A model generated the notes under the pieces. The model did no database searches. It worked only from the letters and a program-made list of their open reading frames with translations, and was not told the DNA's origin. From CAIXSC01 sp046349915 (GTDB lineage Bacteria; Planctomycetota; Planctomycetia; Pirellulales; Pirellulaceae), in the NCBI GenBank assembly GCA_046349915.1, contig JAXMBL010000005.1, positions 744,001 to 808,000 on the forward strand: a DNA stretch of 64,000 nt. Direction: 5' to 3'. Shown here in pieces: positions 11,671 through 21,424 of the stretch; the first letter of the stretch is position 1, and each line of letters starts with the position of its first letter. The position numbers and the translations under genes were made by a program.

Positions 11671-14235
11671 TCATTTCTCGCTGGTCGGAGCGATGGCGAC
11701 ACGGAAGCCTAGGTCGTAGTTGCGGGACGACGGTTCGAGGTTGCCGCGGTTCGCTGTTCGGCAGCATCCGGGCTCGCACCCCCAAGCCCCTCCTCGGATC
11801 ACGATTTTCGATCCCGTAGAAGGTCCGAACGGGTCCGCGACGGGTGATGAACGGTAAAAATCAACGCCGTACCAGTCCGAGCACCACTCGTACACATTCC
11901 CATGCATATCATGCAGGCCCCACGCGTTCGCCTTGAATTCTCGCACTGGACTTGTGAATGGCCAGCGATCGTCGAACGTGAATCTCAAGTACTTTCGATC
12001 GAGTTCCCGATTCGGTACGGTTCGCGTATTCGACGCGTCTCGCACGTTGGCGAATCCATTCAAGCTACTCGGCAGGTCATCCACGCCAAAACGATTTGAA
12101 GCTCCCGCGCGACACGCATACTCCCACTCCGCCTCGCGCGGCAACCGATAGCCGTCCCCGGAAACCTCCCAAATGACTCCTTCGCCCATCCGAAAACACT
12201 CGCTCTTCCCCTCCTGACGACTCAACCAGTTGCAGTACGACACCGCATCCATCCAACTGACATTCACGACGGGATGATTGTCCGATTGCTCCCAACCGGT
12301 ATTCCGCCAACTGTATTTCACATCCTGTTTCGAAGAATTGGACTCGGAGTCATAGCCCCAGCCGCCGTGACCATCGACTTCCGCTTCTGTCCGATACCCC
12401 GTGTCCGCGACGAACTTTGCAAACTGACCGATCGTCACCTCATGAATACCCATGTAAAAGGGCCGAGTGATCTTGACCAAGTGCCGAGGTGATTCGTCGG
12501 AAGTATCGACGCCCCCCGGCGCGATCCCTGCCGCTTCCAACTTCTCGACCGTCTCGTCGCTCCCCATCCAAAACTGACCCGCCGGGACATAGGCCAACTT
12601 CATCCCTCTCGGACTCGTCGTCACATCGCCAAGACGAGCACCAGGTTGGGGCAAATACAATCGCCAGGCAAAAGTCGTCGGAAAATCCGTTAGCGTCCAA
12701 TCGCGCTGACGGGCTCCTTTCGACACGCGAGCGAAGAATCGGCCCGACGAGGTGGGCAACGCTCCGACTTTCAACTCGAGGCGCGCACGCCCTTGGTCAT
12801 CGGTCGTCGCCATTCCTAACGTCTCGAGCGTCGAGCTCCCCGACGCCTGCCACTGCAACTCCACTCGAACGCCCGCCGCCAACGGCGAATTGTCATCGTC
12901 CCCGTCGCGCACCGTAAACGACGCCCACACCAACTTTGGCGACGGTTGCGTCTGTCGCCGCTCCAACTCGCCGCGCAAGTACGGCACAAACAACATGGCT
13001 CGAGTCTTCTCGTCCACAAACTCGCGGGTCGCCGTCACCAACTCCCGGTCCGCCTCCTTCGTCAAATCCAACTGACCCAAAGTCGCCACCAAGCTGCCAC
13101 GCAACTCGGCGCTAAAGCCGCCGCTCAGCGGTTGCTTGCGCACGCTCGCCACCAGCGTCGACAAGTCGTCCGCTTTCTTCGCTAGCGGCAGTTCCCGAGC
13201 AGCCTCGGGGCCCTGGTATGACGGCGACTGCTTCTTCAGCGGATCGCCCTCCCGACGACGACCGTTCTGCTCCTCCACCCACTTCCCCACCAAACGACTC
13301 ACATAGCTCGCCACCGAACTTAGACGCACCACATTCCCCTCGTCGGCCGCGGCGCCGCCTCGCAGTGCTTCCAACACCGCATGAGTAAACACTCCATGGC
13401 CCGATTCGCCCAACTCCGGATGCTCGTAGCTGTACTCGCCCACATCGCACGACACCAGCTTCGACTGCCCCGTCGGCTTCTTCAGCAATTCCAAGAAATC
13501 GGCCGTCATCGCCTGACCGCCTGTCATGCCGCTGCTGCGAGCGGCATCGGATAAGCGCTCCTGACAAGCATCCACCAGCAAGAGACGATGACCCGCTTGC
13601 GACGCATTCATCTGCTCTTCCACCGACGACAAACGAATCGCTGTGTCCTCGAGAAACGTCCGCAAACCGTCGCTCGGCATCACGTAACCCACTCGCTTAT
13701 CCGTGAAACCATGCGAGCTGAACGATACCACCAGCAGACCCGTCATCGACCGCACGAATCCGCGCACGCGCACGAACGACCGCAGCAAGGTGCTCTTCTC
13801 CGCCCCCACCACCTGGACCCCTCGTTGCTTCAAGTCGTCCAAGTGCCGCTGCACTCGTTCCCCCGCCGCCTCGCCCGACAACGCCAACACGCACTGGTTC
13901 GCGGGCAGAAGTTTCAGTTCGACCACAAACAAGTGACACTGCTCGATTGCGTCGTTCACCGCGAACCGCAGCGGCTGTACATCAGGATCAGCCGTAAATT
14001 TATTGACGCCCACGAATAGACCGCCGTTCCCCGCCGAGGGCTCGGACGACAATGGAGTGAACAGCGACGGCGAAGATTCGGCGGTCGCGTCGAGCGCGAT
14101 GTTCCGCGGCCCCGCGGGTCGAGAGGGCTTGGACGAGTCTTGAGCGCTGCTCAGGGCGACGCTGACCAAGCACAGCGCCAACGTCCCCGCCGCGCGGCCC
14201 CGCCGTCGTATCGTTTCCGCTTGTCGCTGGCTCAT
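11671..14235 (-). CDS. Secreted caspase-fold protein with beta-sandwich and FGE-like domain
   Basis: 854 residues: signal peptide (about 1-31), caspase domain (His175, Cys224 in the same SFSSHGF and VDACQERL motifs), helical linker, an Ig-like beta domain (about 455-560, 'GVRVELQWQASG...FARVSKGARQ') and an FGE domain (about 570-850, 'VPAGQFWMGS', 'YRLPREAEWEYACRAG', 'HDMHGNVYEWCSDW', ending GFRVAIAPTSEK). Residues 65-440 are almost identical to the gene at 9470-11578. The C-terminal FGE halves share only family landmarks. This points to recent duplication or gene conversion of the effector half with a divergent recognition half. Confidence 0.9.
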   Translation of the reverse strand: MSQRQAETIRRRGRAAGTLALCLVSVALSSAQDSSKPSRPAGPRNIALDATAESSPSLFTPLSSEPSAGNGGLFVGVNKFTADPDVQPLRFAVNDAIEQCHLFVVELKLLPANQCVLALSGEAAGERVQRHLDDLKQRGVQVVGAEKSTLLRSFVRVRGFVRSMTGLLVVSFSSHGFTDKRVGYVMPSDGLRTFLEDTAIRLSSVEEQMNASQAGHRLLLVDACQERLSDAARSSGMTGGQAMTADFLELLKKPTGQSKLVSCDVGEYSYEHPELGESGHGVFTHAVLEALRGGAAADEGNVVRLSSVASYVSRLVGKWVEEQNGRRREGDPLKKQSPSYQGPEAARELPLAKKADDLSTLVASVRKQPLSGGFSAELRGSLVATLGQLDLTKEADRELVTATREFVDEKTRAMLFVPYLRGELERRQTQPSPKLVWASFTVRDGDDDNSPLAAGVRVELQWQASGSSTLETLGMATTDDQGRARLELKVGALPTSSGRFFARVSKGARQRDWTLTDFPTTFAWRLYLPQPGARLGDVTTSPRGMKLAYVPAGQFWMGSDETVEKLEAAGIAPGGVDTSDESPRHLVKITRPFYMGIHEVTIGQFAKFVADTGYRTEAEVDGHGGWGYDSESNSSKQDVKYSWRNTGWEQSDNHPVVNVSWMDAVSYCNWLSRQEGKSECFRMGEGVIWEVSGDGYRLPREAEWEYACRAGASNRFGVDDLPSSLNGFANVRDASNTRTVPNRELDRKYLRFTFDDRWPFTSPVREFKANAWGLHDMHGNVYEWCSDWYGVDFYRSSPVADPFGPSTGSKIVIRGGAWGCEPGCCRTANRGNLEPSSRNYDLGFRVAIAPTSEK

Positions 14236-15017
14236 TATTTTGGCTTATGTTGTCGGGAATCTGAACGCACAACGCCACTCGCCGGCACACCTTCCGTGCA
14301 CACCTCTACAAGAGGATAGACGAGAGACACGATTGCGCGCGAAAGCCGATTCTCCTACTGAATCGGGCCCCCTGTCAACTTCGCGGGTCTGCTTACGCAG
14401 CGGAACTCGCCAGAGGCCCGCCACGCGAACTCAATGATCGTGAGACAGTCGCCTTTGGCTCCGCCAAAGGAGCGATGACTGTGGCCCCGCGAGCGCCGAT
14501 TCATCAGCGAGACCAGCCAGAGGGCAACTACGTCCGTCTTCGCCGAGGGCGTTGGCAACGCGGCGAGTTGATACAGACCCGTGCTCCGCTGCCAGCTTGG
14601 TCCGACCCCTCACCCGCCGGGCCCCCTTCTCCCCAAGCAAGCTTGGGGCGAGGGGGAGAAATGGGTGTTGATGGTTTTGCGTTGGTGAATTGGTTGGGTG
14701 ATCGCAGAATCGCTCGCCGCACGGTTCGACGCACACGACAACTCGTAGGGCGCCGTCAAGGCGCAGACGCACCATGCGCACCAGACAATCCGCCAGTCAG
14801 AGATAAGCCCTGCACTCGCGGCGGCGTTCTCGAAGCCGCCACGCCAACTCAACGAGATGGTGCGTTCTCACCGGGCGGTGGGGGAGCGACCGGTATTCGC
14901 AAAATCGTTCGCCGCCCGGCTCGACGCACACTACGACTCGAACCCAAACCAACAACCAACAACCAACAACCAAAGACCAATGACCAATGACCAATGACCA
15001 ATGACCAATGACCAACC
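14236..15017. repeat. Intergenic repeat block
   Basis: About 780 bp without a supportable gene. Contains CCTTTGGC/TCC/GCCAAAGG at 14452-14470, a CCCCAAGCAAGCTTGGGG palindrome near 14636-14653, two GTAGGG-type GC-rich elements (about 14746-14780 and 14864-14935) and an (ACAACCA)n/(TGACCAA)n heptamer array at 14949-15017 that runs up to the stop of the GAF-domain gene. Similar heptamer arrays lie at 3236, 6506 and 26261. Confidence 0.75.
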
Positions 15018-17996
15018 TCATAGCCGCGCAAACAACTCGACCGCGGCCGAATCGCTCGATTTGTCCTCGAAATTCAACGGGAGCATTACCAGTTGCTCCT
15101 TCCACGTCGTGACGCCATCGCGAGTGTCGCCCTTGCGAAACCGTATCGGCTTCCAAATGGGCGAGCGAAGTTCGCACGTCAGTCGCGACCACAATCCGGG
15201 GATCGTACGGAACAACTCGTTGCAACGCGGTTCGAGTTCGGGGCCGTCGGCGAACGAACAACGCAAGTCCCCTACCACAAACGGTCCCACCCATAACGGC
15301 ATGGACCACGCGGGACCATCCACCCATTGCCGTACGCTGTAGCCCGCCGCCTTGCCCTTTCCCCCTTCTCCCAACACACTGCGCCAATCCTGCTCGCGAG
15401 TCTCTGGCAAAGGCTCCCCGATTCGCAAGACCGATTTCATTCCCTTCGCTCCCCGAAGTCTCAGTTCAGCGCCCGTGGCCTGAATCCCCGCATCATCTCG
15501 AGTAAGAGCAAGGAACTTCGCGATCGCCTCGCCCGGCTCGATATCGGTCAGGTTCGGCCGGATCACAAAATCTGTCTGCCCCAGTATGGCCGATAGTCGC
15601 TGAGTGACATGAAACAAGATGTTCCAAGTATCTTGATTCCAAGGCACCGACTCGTCGAAATCTAACGCCAGAATCCAACGAGTCAGCCGCTTCTCTTGCC
15701 AAACCATGAACGGCAACCGAATCCCCGACGCAGGCGCATTCGCCATCAGACTCGTCGAATCCTGAGGCGAGGAACCCGCTCGTCCTGTGTCGGTGCGCTC
15801 TAAACGATCGAATGTGATCACTCGCTGAGGCGACTCGATGACCTGTCTATCGATGGCGATTTCCCAGTCATCCACGGCGGATGAATTCCTCGATCGGCCA
15901 TCATGGCATAAGTACCACCGCGACCCTGATCGCGATGTTCCCACTCCCAATGGATCAACCAGAACTCCTGCTCGCCGAACTTGGAAGTCTTGGAAAAAGA
16001 CCAGCAGCGACTGAACCACCTCGTCCACCAACGCCTTGGGCGAGCCGACATTGGGAATCGGAGCGGGACTCAAGAAGGTCGCCAAAGCTCGCAGGATGTG
16101 TTGCGAACGAAACGGAGCACTCACAGAAGTTGTCGAATGAGACGTCATCAAATGAGTCGTGATGCGCCCCGTCTCTGCTCGCCGCTTGCGAGCATCGACC
16201 AACGCTCGCTTGCACTCATACAATTCCATCAGCGCTACCAGCATCTCCTCGTCGCACCGCGTAAAGGGCTTGGATGTTGATGCCCGATTCAAGCGCACAA
16301 CACCCAATGTTTCGGCTCCTTCGAGTGCCACGCCAAGTCCCAAGTAACGACGTCGATCTAGTTCACTCAACGCATATCGCTCGCTGTATTTGTTCAGCGG
16401 CGACGGCGGAAAGCCTGGCGGCATGCCTTGCTCCAGCGGATTGACGACATCCACCTTGCGCACGGGAACACCGCAATTGCGAGCAAGAAATGTGGTGTAA
16501 CTCTGCTCGTTATCCAAGTCATACGACGGCTCGCTCTCGCGTTCCATCTTGCTTGCCCAATCGCCGCTGACGATGCGTCTCTCAATGCCCGTAGTCGCGG
16601 CAAGATATAAGCGACGACTCTCCAACGCCCCTACCCCAGGCACGAAAATTGACACGCCATTGGCGTCGAACATCTTCTTCAGCAGATCCTTAATCACTTC
16701 GCAACCTGTCGCCGAAGGTTGAGGCAAGTCACGCAACTCGTGCCGCATCTGTGCTCGAGCAATCTTGAGCCGCTGAGTGCGATATCTATCAATCAGGAAG
16801 CCGATCTCGCGAGCTAGTCCGCGCACGACCACCTTCGAAGGCATCGCCTCGGGATCTCGGTCCGCGAAGAAGTAGATGTTCAACGTCGCACAGGCCGCTT
16901 GCTCCCAGTTATTCTCTCGAACATGAATCGGAGTCGCGATGATCCGCCTCAAACCCGTCACTTCGATTTTGTCGAGTCGACGAAATCCGGGAGCACGCTC
17001 GGGTGAGCGATTCCACACTTTGTGGCGAGGCCCCATCACGACCTTGCCAGTAAAACTATCCATCGGCAAACTGTTGTCCGCGATATACTCGATGTCAAAG
17101 CCACTCGTCGCGAAGACTACGAGCTGTTTCTTCGAGTGGTCGCAATACCAGACGGTGCAGGAGGTCGAGTCGGTGGTGTCGGAACCTTTCGCCTCATCCA
17201 AAGCTCTCGCAATCGCATGACACAATCGGTTGAGCACGCGCGAGAGATCCCAGCCGTGACATTCCGGGTGATAGGGACACGACTCGACGTTCTCAAGCAC
17301 CAGCAGATGAGGCACCAGGCAACCCACCGCGACCGTCAGATCCTGAATCTGTTCGTGCGTAAACGTTCCCTGCAAGCGACTCTCCAGATTGACCACTCCA
17401 TGCGAGTAACCATCCGAGTCGATGATGGGCACTGCTAGCTCGGACTTCGTTTCAGGATTTCGATTGTGGTACAGCGAGTCTTGCTGAACATCGTTCGATA
17501 AATAGCCCTGACCGGTTCGCGCCACATGAGGGACGATGCCTGGTCCCTTGAGCGACAAGCTGAAGTCTTCGTTGCGAGTGTGGTAAGTCACTCGAGCCCG
17601 TAGTCTTTCATCTCCCTCTCGGAGAAACAGCCAGCCGGATGTCGCGCCGAATCGCTCCGTCAATTGAGCCAGCAGAATCTCCAACTGCAATTGCGCATGC
17701 TCACGCGCCTCGCTAGCTAACGCTTGCCATGCATCGTGAAACCGCAGCCGAACTCGCAGCGACGCCGCCTCCGCGGCATCCGTTGTGCGACCCGTTCGTT
17801 CGCCTCGCGGCGCCACGTGCCGATCTAGTGATGGAGCAGGTGATTGAGTCTGGCGTGGCGGGGAGACTTGGAGATCCTTGGCGTTGGTGCGCAGAAATTC
17901 CGCAAGCTGCTCGACCACTGAGTTGGGTTGGTGCGACGTTGGAGTCCTTGGTGAAACAAAGTGGGCCGAGAGTAGTCTGCCGATGGGATTCTTCAT
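15018..17996 (-). CDS. Large multi-GAF-like sensor protein
   Basis: 992 residues, cytoplasmic, no signal peptide. The sequence has at least two and probably three GAF-like segments: about 95-250 ('GATSGWLFLREGDERL', 'ELAVPIIDSDGYSHGVVNLES'), about 250-430 ('CTVWYCDHSKKQLVVFATSGF', 'IATPIHVREN') and about 430-620 ('VSIFVPGVGALESRRLYLAATTG', 'GLGVALEGAETLGVVRLNR'). Residues 650-990 look like a further degenerate GAF-like part. No kinase, cyclase or HTH domain is seen. It lies 67 bp downstream of a sigma-factor gene on the same strand, so it probably forms a sensor/sigma pair divergent from the ubiquitin-like gene array starting at 19596. Confidence 0.8.
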   Translation of the reverse strand: MKNPIGRLLSAHFVSPRTPTSHQPNSVVEQLAEFLRTNAKDLQVSPPRQTQSPAPSLDRHVAPRGERTGRTTDAAEAASLRVRLRFHDAWQALASEAREHAQLQLEILLAQLTERFGATSGWLFLREGDERLRARVTYHTRNEDFSLSLKGPGIVPHVARTGQGYLSNDVQQDSLYHNRNPETKSELAVPIIDSDGYSHGVVNLESRLQGTFTHEQIQDLTVAVGCLVPHLLVLENVESCPYHPECHGWDLSRVLNRLCHAIARALDEAKGSDTTDSTSCTVWYCDHSKKQLVVFATSGFDIEYIADNSLPMDSFTGKVVMGPRHKVWNRSPERAPGFRRLDKIEVTGLRRIIATPIHVRENNWEQAACATLNIYFFADRDPEAMPSKVVVRGLAREIGFLIDRYRTQRLKIARAQMRHELRDLPQPSATGCEVIKDLLKKMFDANGVSIFVPGVGALESRRLYLAATTGIERRIVSGDWASKMERESEPSYDLDNEQSYTTFLARNCGVPVRKVDVVNPLEQGMPPGFPPSPLNKYSERYALSELDRRRYLGLGVALEGAETLGVVRLNRASTSKPFTRCDEEMLVALMELYECKRALVDARKRRAETGRITTHLMTSHSTTSVSAPFRSQHILRALATFLSPAPIPNVGSPKALVDEVVQSLLVFFQDFQVRRAGVLVDPLGVGTSRSGSRWYLCHDGRSRNSSAVDDWEIAIDRQVIESPQRVITFDRLERTDTGRAGSSPQDSTSLMANAPASGIRLPFMVWQEKRLTRWILALDFDESVPWNQDTWNILFHVTQRLSAILGQTDFVIRPNLTDIEPGEAIAKFLALTRDDAGIQATGAELRLRGAKGMKSVLRIGEPLPETREQDWRSVLGEGGKGKAAGYSVRQWVDGPAWSMPLWVGPFVVGDLRCSFADGPELEPRCNELFRTIPGLWSRLTCELRSPIWKPIRFRKGDTRDGVTTWKEQLVMLPLNFEDKSSDSAAVELFARL

Positions 17997-18063
17997 ATCA
18001 AGGTCCTACGAACCGTTGGGGCAATTGTGATTCACCGAATGTTCCCAGTCATGCATTAAGGAT

Positions 18064-19110
18064 TCACGTAGCTCGTCTCCACATAACGTATCGCTGTATC
18101 TCGTCGCGAAAATCGAGCACTTCAAGTTCCTTCATCAGCACAGGCATTTCGGCCAGGAGTTCTCTTAGATGAAAGTGGTGTTCGATGTTGGTCGGCTCTT
18201 TCTGAATGCGCAGCAATTGCTGCCGTAAACACTCAATCGTGTTCCACTGCAACCGCACCGCATATTCGTACAGCAAGGGACATTTCACCCCATCGAGTCG
18301 CTCCTCTTCCCAAGGTCTCTCGTAGCTCAAATCGATGCGACGCGCTGTGCTCTCGAAGATCTCGATGGCTTGGCAGAGTTTCGCGGGGTTGCCAAGGGAC
18401 GCTTGCCAGTACGATAGCCTTTGAGCGAAACCGACGACCGTCCTCTGCTGCTCGTTGGATGACTCGGAGATTACGGGCGGCGATAACGATCGACGTTCGG
18501 GCTCGTTGAAGTATCGTCGGAGTTTCTTCAGCGCACCCTGATACAGTTGGCACACCCTGGGCACGCTCAACTCAAGATACTTGGCGATCTGACGCAGCTT
18601 CCAACCGTAGATGTGCCGCATCTCCACTACCGCACGTTCCGCATGCGTCAACGTTTCGAGCGCTTGATTGAGACTGTCGAAGAGCTGCTCGGCGATCGCG
18701 ATCTCTTCCGGGGTCGGTTCGGGGTTCGAACCAAAAGGAGCGCCCATAGCATCGACGCTTTGGAGAAACTCGTCGATGGTCCGGTATTTCTTTCTCGATC
18801 GCAACAGAGCGAGACACTCGTGCCTGAGGATCTTCTGAAACCAACCACCGAAGGACCCTTTGCTTGGGTCGTACTTTCCCTGATTGAGCGCGCGAATCGC
18901 TCGCACGTACGCCTCTTGCACCGCATTCAGCGCATCGGCGTGTTGCAGCCCGAAGGTGCGAGCAATTCGATAGCCGATTTCACCATGGCGTAGAAAAAGT
19001 ACGTGCGTCGCCAATGTGGCGAACCACCCTCCCGCGACCGCTCGCTGCGCAAGCCAGTGATCTGGGATCGAACGTTTCTTGAGGTCCCGCCTCCGATTTC
19101 GCCTCACCAT
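18064..19110 (-). CDS. ECF-type sigma factor with C-terminal extension
   Basis: 348 residues from the ATG at 19110, which has a strong GGAGGG ribosome-binding site. Sigma region 2 is about residues 30-110 ('DALNAVQEAYVRAIRALNQG', 'GWFQKILRHECLALLRSRKK'). Region 4 is about 145-200 ('LTHAERAVVEMRHIYGWKLR' then 'QIAKYLELSVPRVCQLYQGA'). A helical extension of about 130 residues follows, longer than standard ECF factors of about 190 residues; it may be a regulatory or partner-binding domain. No anti-sigma gene is adjacent; the GAF-like protein downstream is the likely partner. It is divergent from the ubiquitin-like cluster and is its best candidate transcription regulator (inference). Confidence 0.8.
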   Translation of the reverse strand: MVRRNRRRDLKKRSIPDHWLAQRAVAGGWFATLATHVLFLRHGEIGYRIARTFGLQHADALNAVQEAYVRAIRALNQGKYDPSKGSFGGWFQKILRHECLALLRSRKKYRTIDEFLQSVDAMGAPFGSNPEPTPEEIAIAEQLFDSLNQALETLTHAERAVVEMRHIYGWKLRQIAKYLELSVPRVCQLYQGALKKLRRYFNEPERRSLSPPVISESSNEQQRTVVGFAQRLSYWQASLGNPAKLCQAIEIFESTARRIDLSYERPWEEERLDGVKCPLLYEYAVRLQWNTIECLRQQLLRIQKEPTNIEHHFHLRELLAEMPVLMKELEVLDFRDEIQRYVMWRRAT

Positions 19111-19394
19111 CCCCGCCCCTCCCTCCACTCTTTCCGAGTCCGAGTCTGAGTCGCCGACGGTCTTCCTTCCACTCCTTCGCCTGTCGTTTCAATGCGCGAC
19201 GCTACGAAGAGTTAAGAGCGATCTTTTCAGAAATGTGAGTTTTCCTCGCTAACGTGCCATGCCGAGTTAACGCAACTTGTTACAGAACAAGCGATTGCGA
19301 CCTGCGGAAAATTCCCAAAATCAATCGCAAAATTGTGCTTCAAGTCGCCTCGTTATGCTCGCCCCTCTCGCCTCAATCGACCGCGCCAGGTGCA

Positions 19395-19468
19395 CATAGT
19401 CGTGGATCGCTCCGCGATCCAACGCTCGGACAGACAGACGTTGGATCGCGGAGCGATCCACGACTATG
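19395..19468. repeat. 30-bp perfect inverted repeat (BIME-like double palindrome)
   Basis: Two 30-bp arms (19395-19424 and 19439-19468) are exact reverse complements, separated by 14 nt. Each arm holds its own small palindrome, GGATCGC/TCC/GCGATCC. The same element occurs at 47717-47790, at 60541-60608 (diverged) and, degenerate, near 28174. It lies between the divergent sigma gene and the RING-like gene, so it could affect transcripts of either. The rest of 19111-19595 shows nothing else I can name. Confidence 0.85.
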
Positions 19469-19595
19469 GCAAAAATTTCCGGGCGATCTTGCTTTAGATC
19501 ATACAGAGCCATTCGACGGACGGCGATGTTGCACGCATCGCGACCGGCCCAACCTCCTGGCTCATGTGCCTCTTCTCTCACCGGAGTACCCGCTC

Positions 19596-20189
19596 GTGGC
19601 TCTTACGATTTGGTTCGTCGACGACGGTGGCAAGCTAACTCCTCAGTCGCTTCCCGCAATGAGTTGGCTTGACGGTAATGGACGAGTCCACTCGACGCAG
19701 CAATTGAGTGCGATCCCCATCGCGCCAACTCCCCACTCGCGCGACGCGATCGCTGCGCTAGTGCTTCCCGACTCATGGCGCGGAGATGTTGCCATCAATG
19801 GCGTCATTGCCGCAACAGAACTCATCCCTCTGCAACATACCGACTGCATTGAGATCGATGGTTCGCCCCTCTGGATCGCCGCCGACTCGGTCCCCGAAGA
19901 AACCCAATACTCCATCACCCGGCACGACAAAGAGGCTCGGTGCTTTATTACCAAGGCCCGGCTGAAAGAGGGCGAGCCGATCGTCATTTGCCCAGGGCGA
20001 CCGGGCAAGCCGTGTGGAATGGTCTTCAAGCGGAACGCTTGGCAAGCCGCTCTCTCGTCGGCCACGAAATTCCGCTGCCCAAATTGTGCGTTCGATCCCC
20101 GCATGCCAGTTTGGCAACCAACTCCACCGCGACCTGCTCACTCGCTTGACCCCATTCTCCGCTTGATACGAGGGGAGAGGACGCCATGA
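19596..20189 (+). CDS. FHA-like plus RING-like zinc-binding protein (candidate E3 component)
   Basis: I take the GTG at 19596 (CGGAG ribosome-binding site 9 nt upstream) because the longer frame upstream runs through the palindrome. The product has 197 residues. Residues about 50-110 read like an FHA-type sandwich ('VAINGVIAATELIPLQHTDC', then 'IEIDGSPLWIA'). Residues about 120-175 resemble prokaryotic RING/treble-clef domains: RCFIT, then VICPGRPGKPCG, then W, then FRCPNC. Some canonical ligands are missing (Thr in place of the second Cys; no clear His), so zinc binding may be partial. The stop overlaps the ATG of the E1-like gene (ATGA), so the two are translationally coupled. E3 function is inferred from context. 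Confidence 0.68.
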   Translation: MALTIWFVDDGGKLTPQSLPAMSWLDGNGRVHSTQQLSAIPIAPTPHSRDAIAALVLPDSWRGDVAINGVIAATELIPLQHTDCIEIDGSPLWIAADSVPEETQYSITRHDKEARCFITKARLKEGEPIVICPGRPGKPCGMVFKRNAWQAALSSATKFRCPNCAFDPRMPVWQPTPPRPAHSLDPILRLIRGERTP

Positions 20190-21424
20190 GTACGGGCGTC
20201 ATCCATCCAGCACCCTCGCAACGACTCGCACTCACTCGCACTTTTCGCGAAGGCGGTCTGCAAACGTGGCGGAACGCCCACCTGTTCGTGATCGGCGCAG
20301 GGAATTTAGGTCAGCGAGTTGTGTTGGAGGCGGTTCTCTCGGGCGCTCGCGTGACTTCCTACGATCCTGGAATCTTCGGCCACGAGAACTCGGAGACTCA
20401 ATGGGGAACTCCTGGACAAGCGAAGGTCGATCATCTCGCACGACAACTTGCCGCATTCGCGCCAGGTCGTTTCCACCCCATGACGTGCGACATCCTCCAT
20501 GCGGGCATCGGTCGTCTGCGCCAAGCTAGCCTGCTGATCGATTGCACCGACGATCCCAATCTGGCTGTTCCGCTCACACGCATCTCGAATGGCCTAAGCA
20601 TCCCTCTGCTCCGCGGCGCCCTGGCGGGCGACGGGCAACTCGAGCTCGGGCGAGTTGCTTGCTCGCATGGCGGCGGCGGCGAGCATGCATGTCAGATGTG
20701 CAACTACTCGTTGGAAGATTTGTCTCGTCCAACAAGACGCCAACCCTGTGCCGGCGACGCGACGCCAACTCCGCCGCCAACACTCGCCGGCGGCGCCATT
20801 GGTATGACGATCGCAGGCGTCGTTCTCCTTCAAGCTCAACGCCTCATCGCCGGCAACGATCTCGATCAAGTTCTTGACCGCGAGTGGATTGTCGACCTCA
20901 CCCATGGTCAGATTCTTCCGCTGCGGCGCACTCGCAGCTCTCAATGCTTGAGCGGCCACGTTCGTTGGTCGCTCATCCCGCTCGACCGCAACGCGACTGA
21001 CACCTGCCTTGAAGACTTGTTTGTCGAAGCGGCCCGACGCTGGGAAACTGACGATACCTCAGCCATCACGCTCGAGCCCTACGGACATCCACTTTGTCGC
21101 GACTGGACGTGTGTTTGCGGCGAGTATCTCAAAGCCTGTGGCAGTCGCTGGCAGCCAGATATCGTTTGCTCACGCTGCGGTGAACCGCTCACTCCCCAGC
21201 TCGCGACCGCCTATGACTGGCTGACCGAGGCGATGGCTCGCGAGCTCGATATCGCCGCTCGACCGCTCGCTCAACTCGGAATTCCGCGAGATGGCGCCAT
21301 GTTTGTTGCTCGCGCCCCTAAAAAAAAGCCGCTCCGATTTCTTTTATCCATGGAGGACGACGCAAGTCACTCGCCGGGAGCCTCGGCGCCGGCAACGTCT
21401 GAAAGGGCCATTCCATGCACATAA
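20186..21424 (+). CDS. ThiF/MoeB-type E1-like ubiquitin-activating enzyme
   Basis: 412 residues. Rossmann nucleotide loop VIGAGNLG (35-42) and acidic residue D60 match the adenylation domain of ThiF/MoeB/E1 enzymes, which adenylate the C-terminus of a ubiquitin-like protein. CxxC (169/172) is a zinc half-site. Cys188 in QPCAGD aligns with the conserved Cys after that site in MoeB and is the candidate thioester cysteine. A second Cys-rich patch (309, 311, 318, 328, 331) forms a C-terminal zinc ribbon of about 40 residues. The gene overlaps the RING-like gene by 4 bp and the E2-like gene by 10 bp. An activating role for the Ubl at 22972-23262 is the likely function. Confidence 0.88.
   Translation: MSTGVIHPAPSQRLALTRTFREGGLQTWRNAHLFVIGAGNLGQRVVLEAVLSGARVTSYDPGIFGHENSETQWGTPGQAKVDHLARQLAAFAPGRFHPMTCDILHAGIGRLRQASLLIDCTDDPNLAVPLTRISNGLSIPLLRGALAGDGQLELGRVACSHGGGGEHACQMCNYSLEDLSRPTRRQPCAGDATPTPPPTLAGGAIGMTIAGVVLLQAQRLIAGNDLDQVLDREWIVDLTHGQILPLRRTRSSQCLSGHVRWSLIPLDRNATDTCLEDLFVEAARRWETDDTSAITLEPYGHPLCRDWTCVCGEYLKACGSRWQPDIVCSRCGEPLTPQLATAYDWLTEAMARELDIAARPLAQLGIPRDGAMFVARAPKKKPLRFLLSMEDDASHSPGASAPATSERAIPCT

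Noticed and set aside
19254..19595. N-terminal extension of the RING-like protein
   Set aside because: The extension is translated from the 30-bp inverted repeat and is Arg/Pro-rich; a GTG with a ribosome-binding site at 19596 gives a clean domain start.
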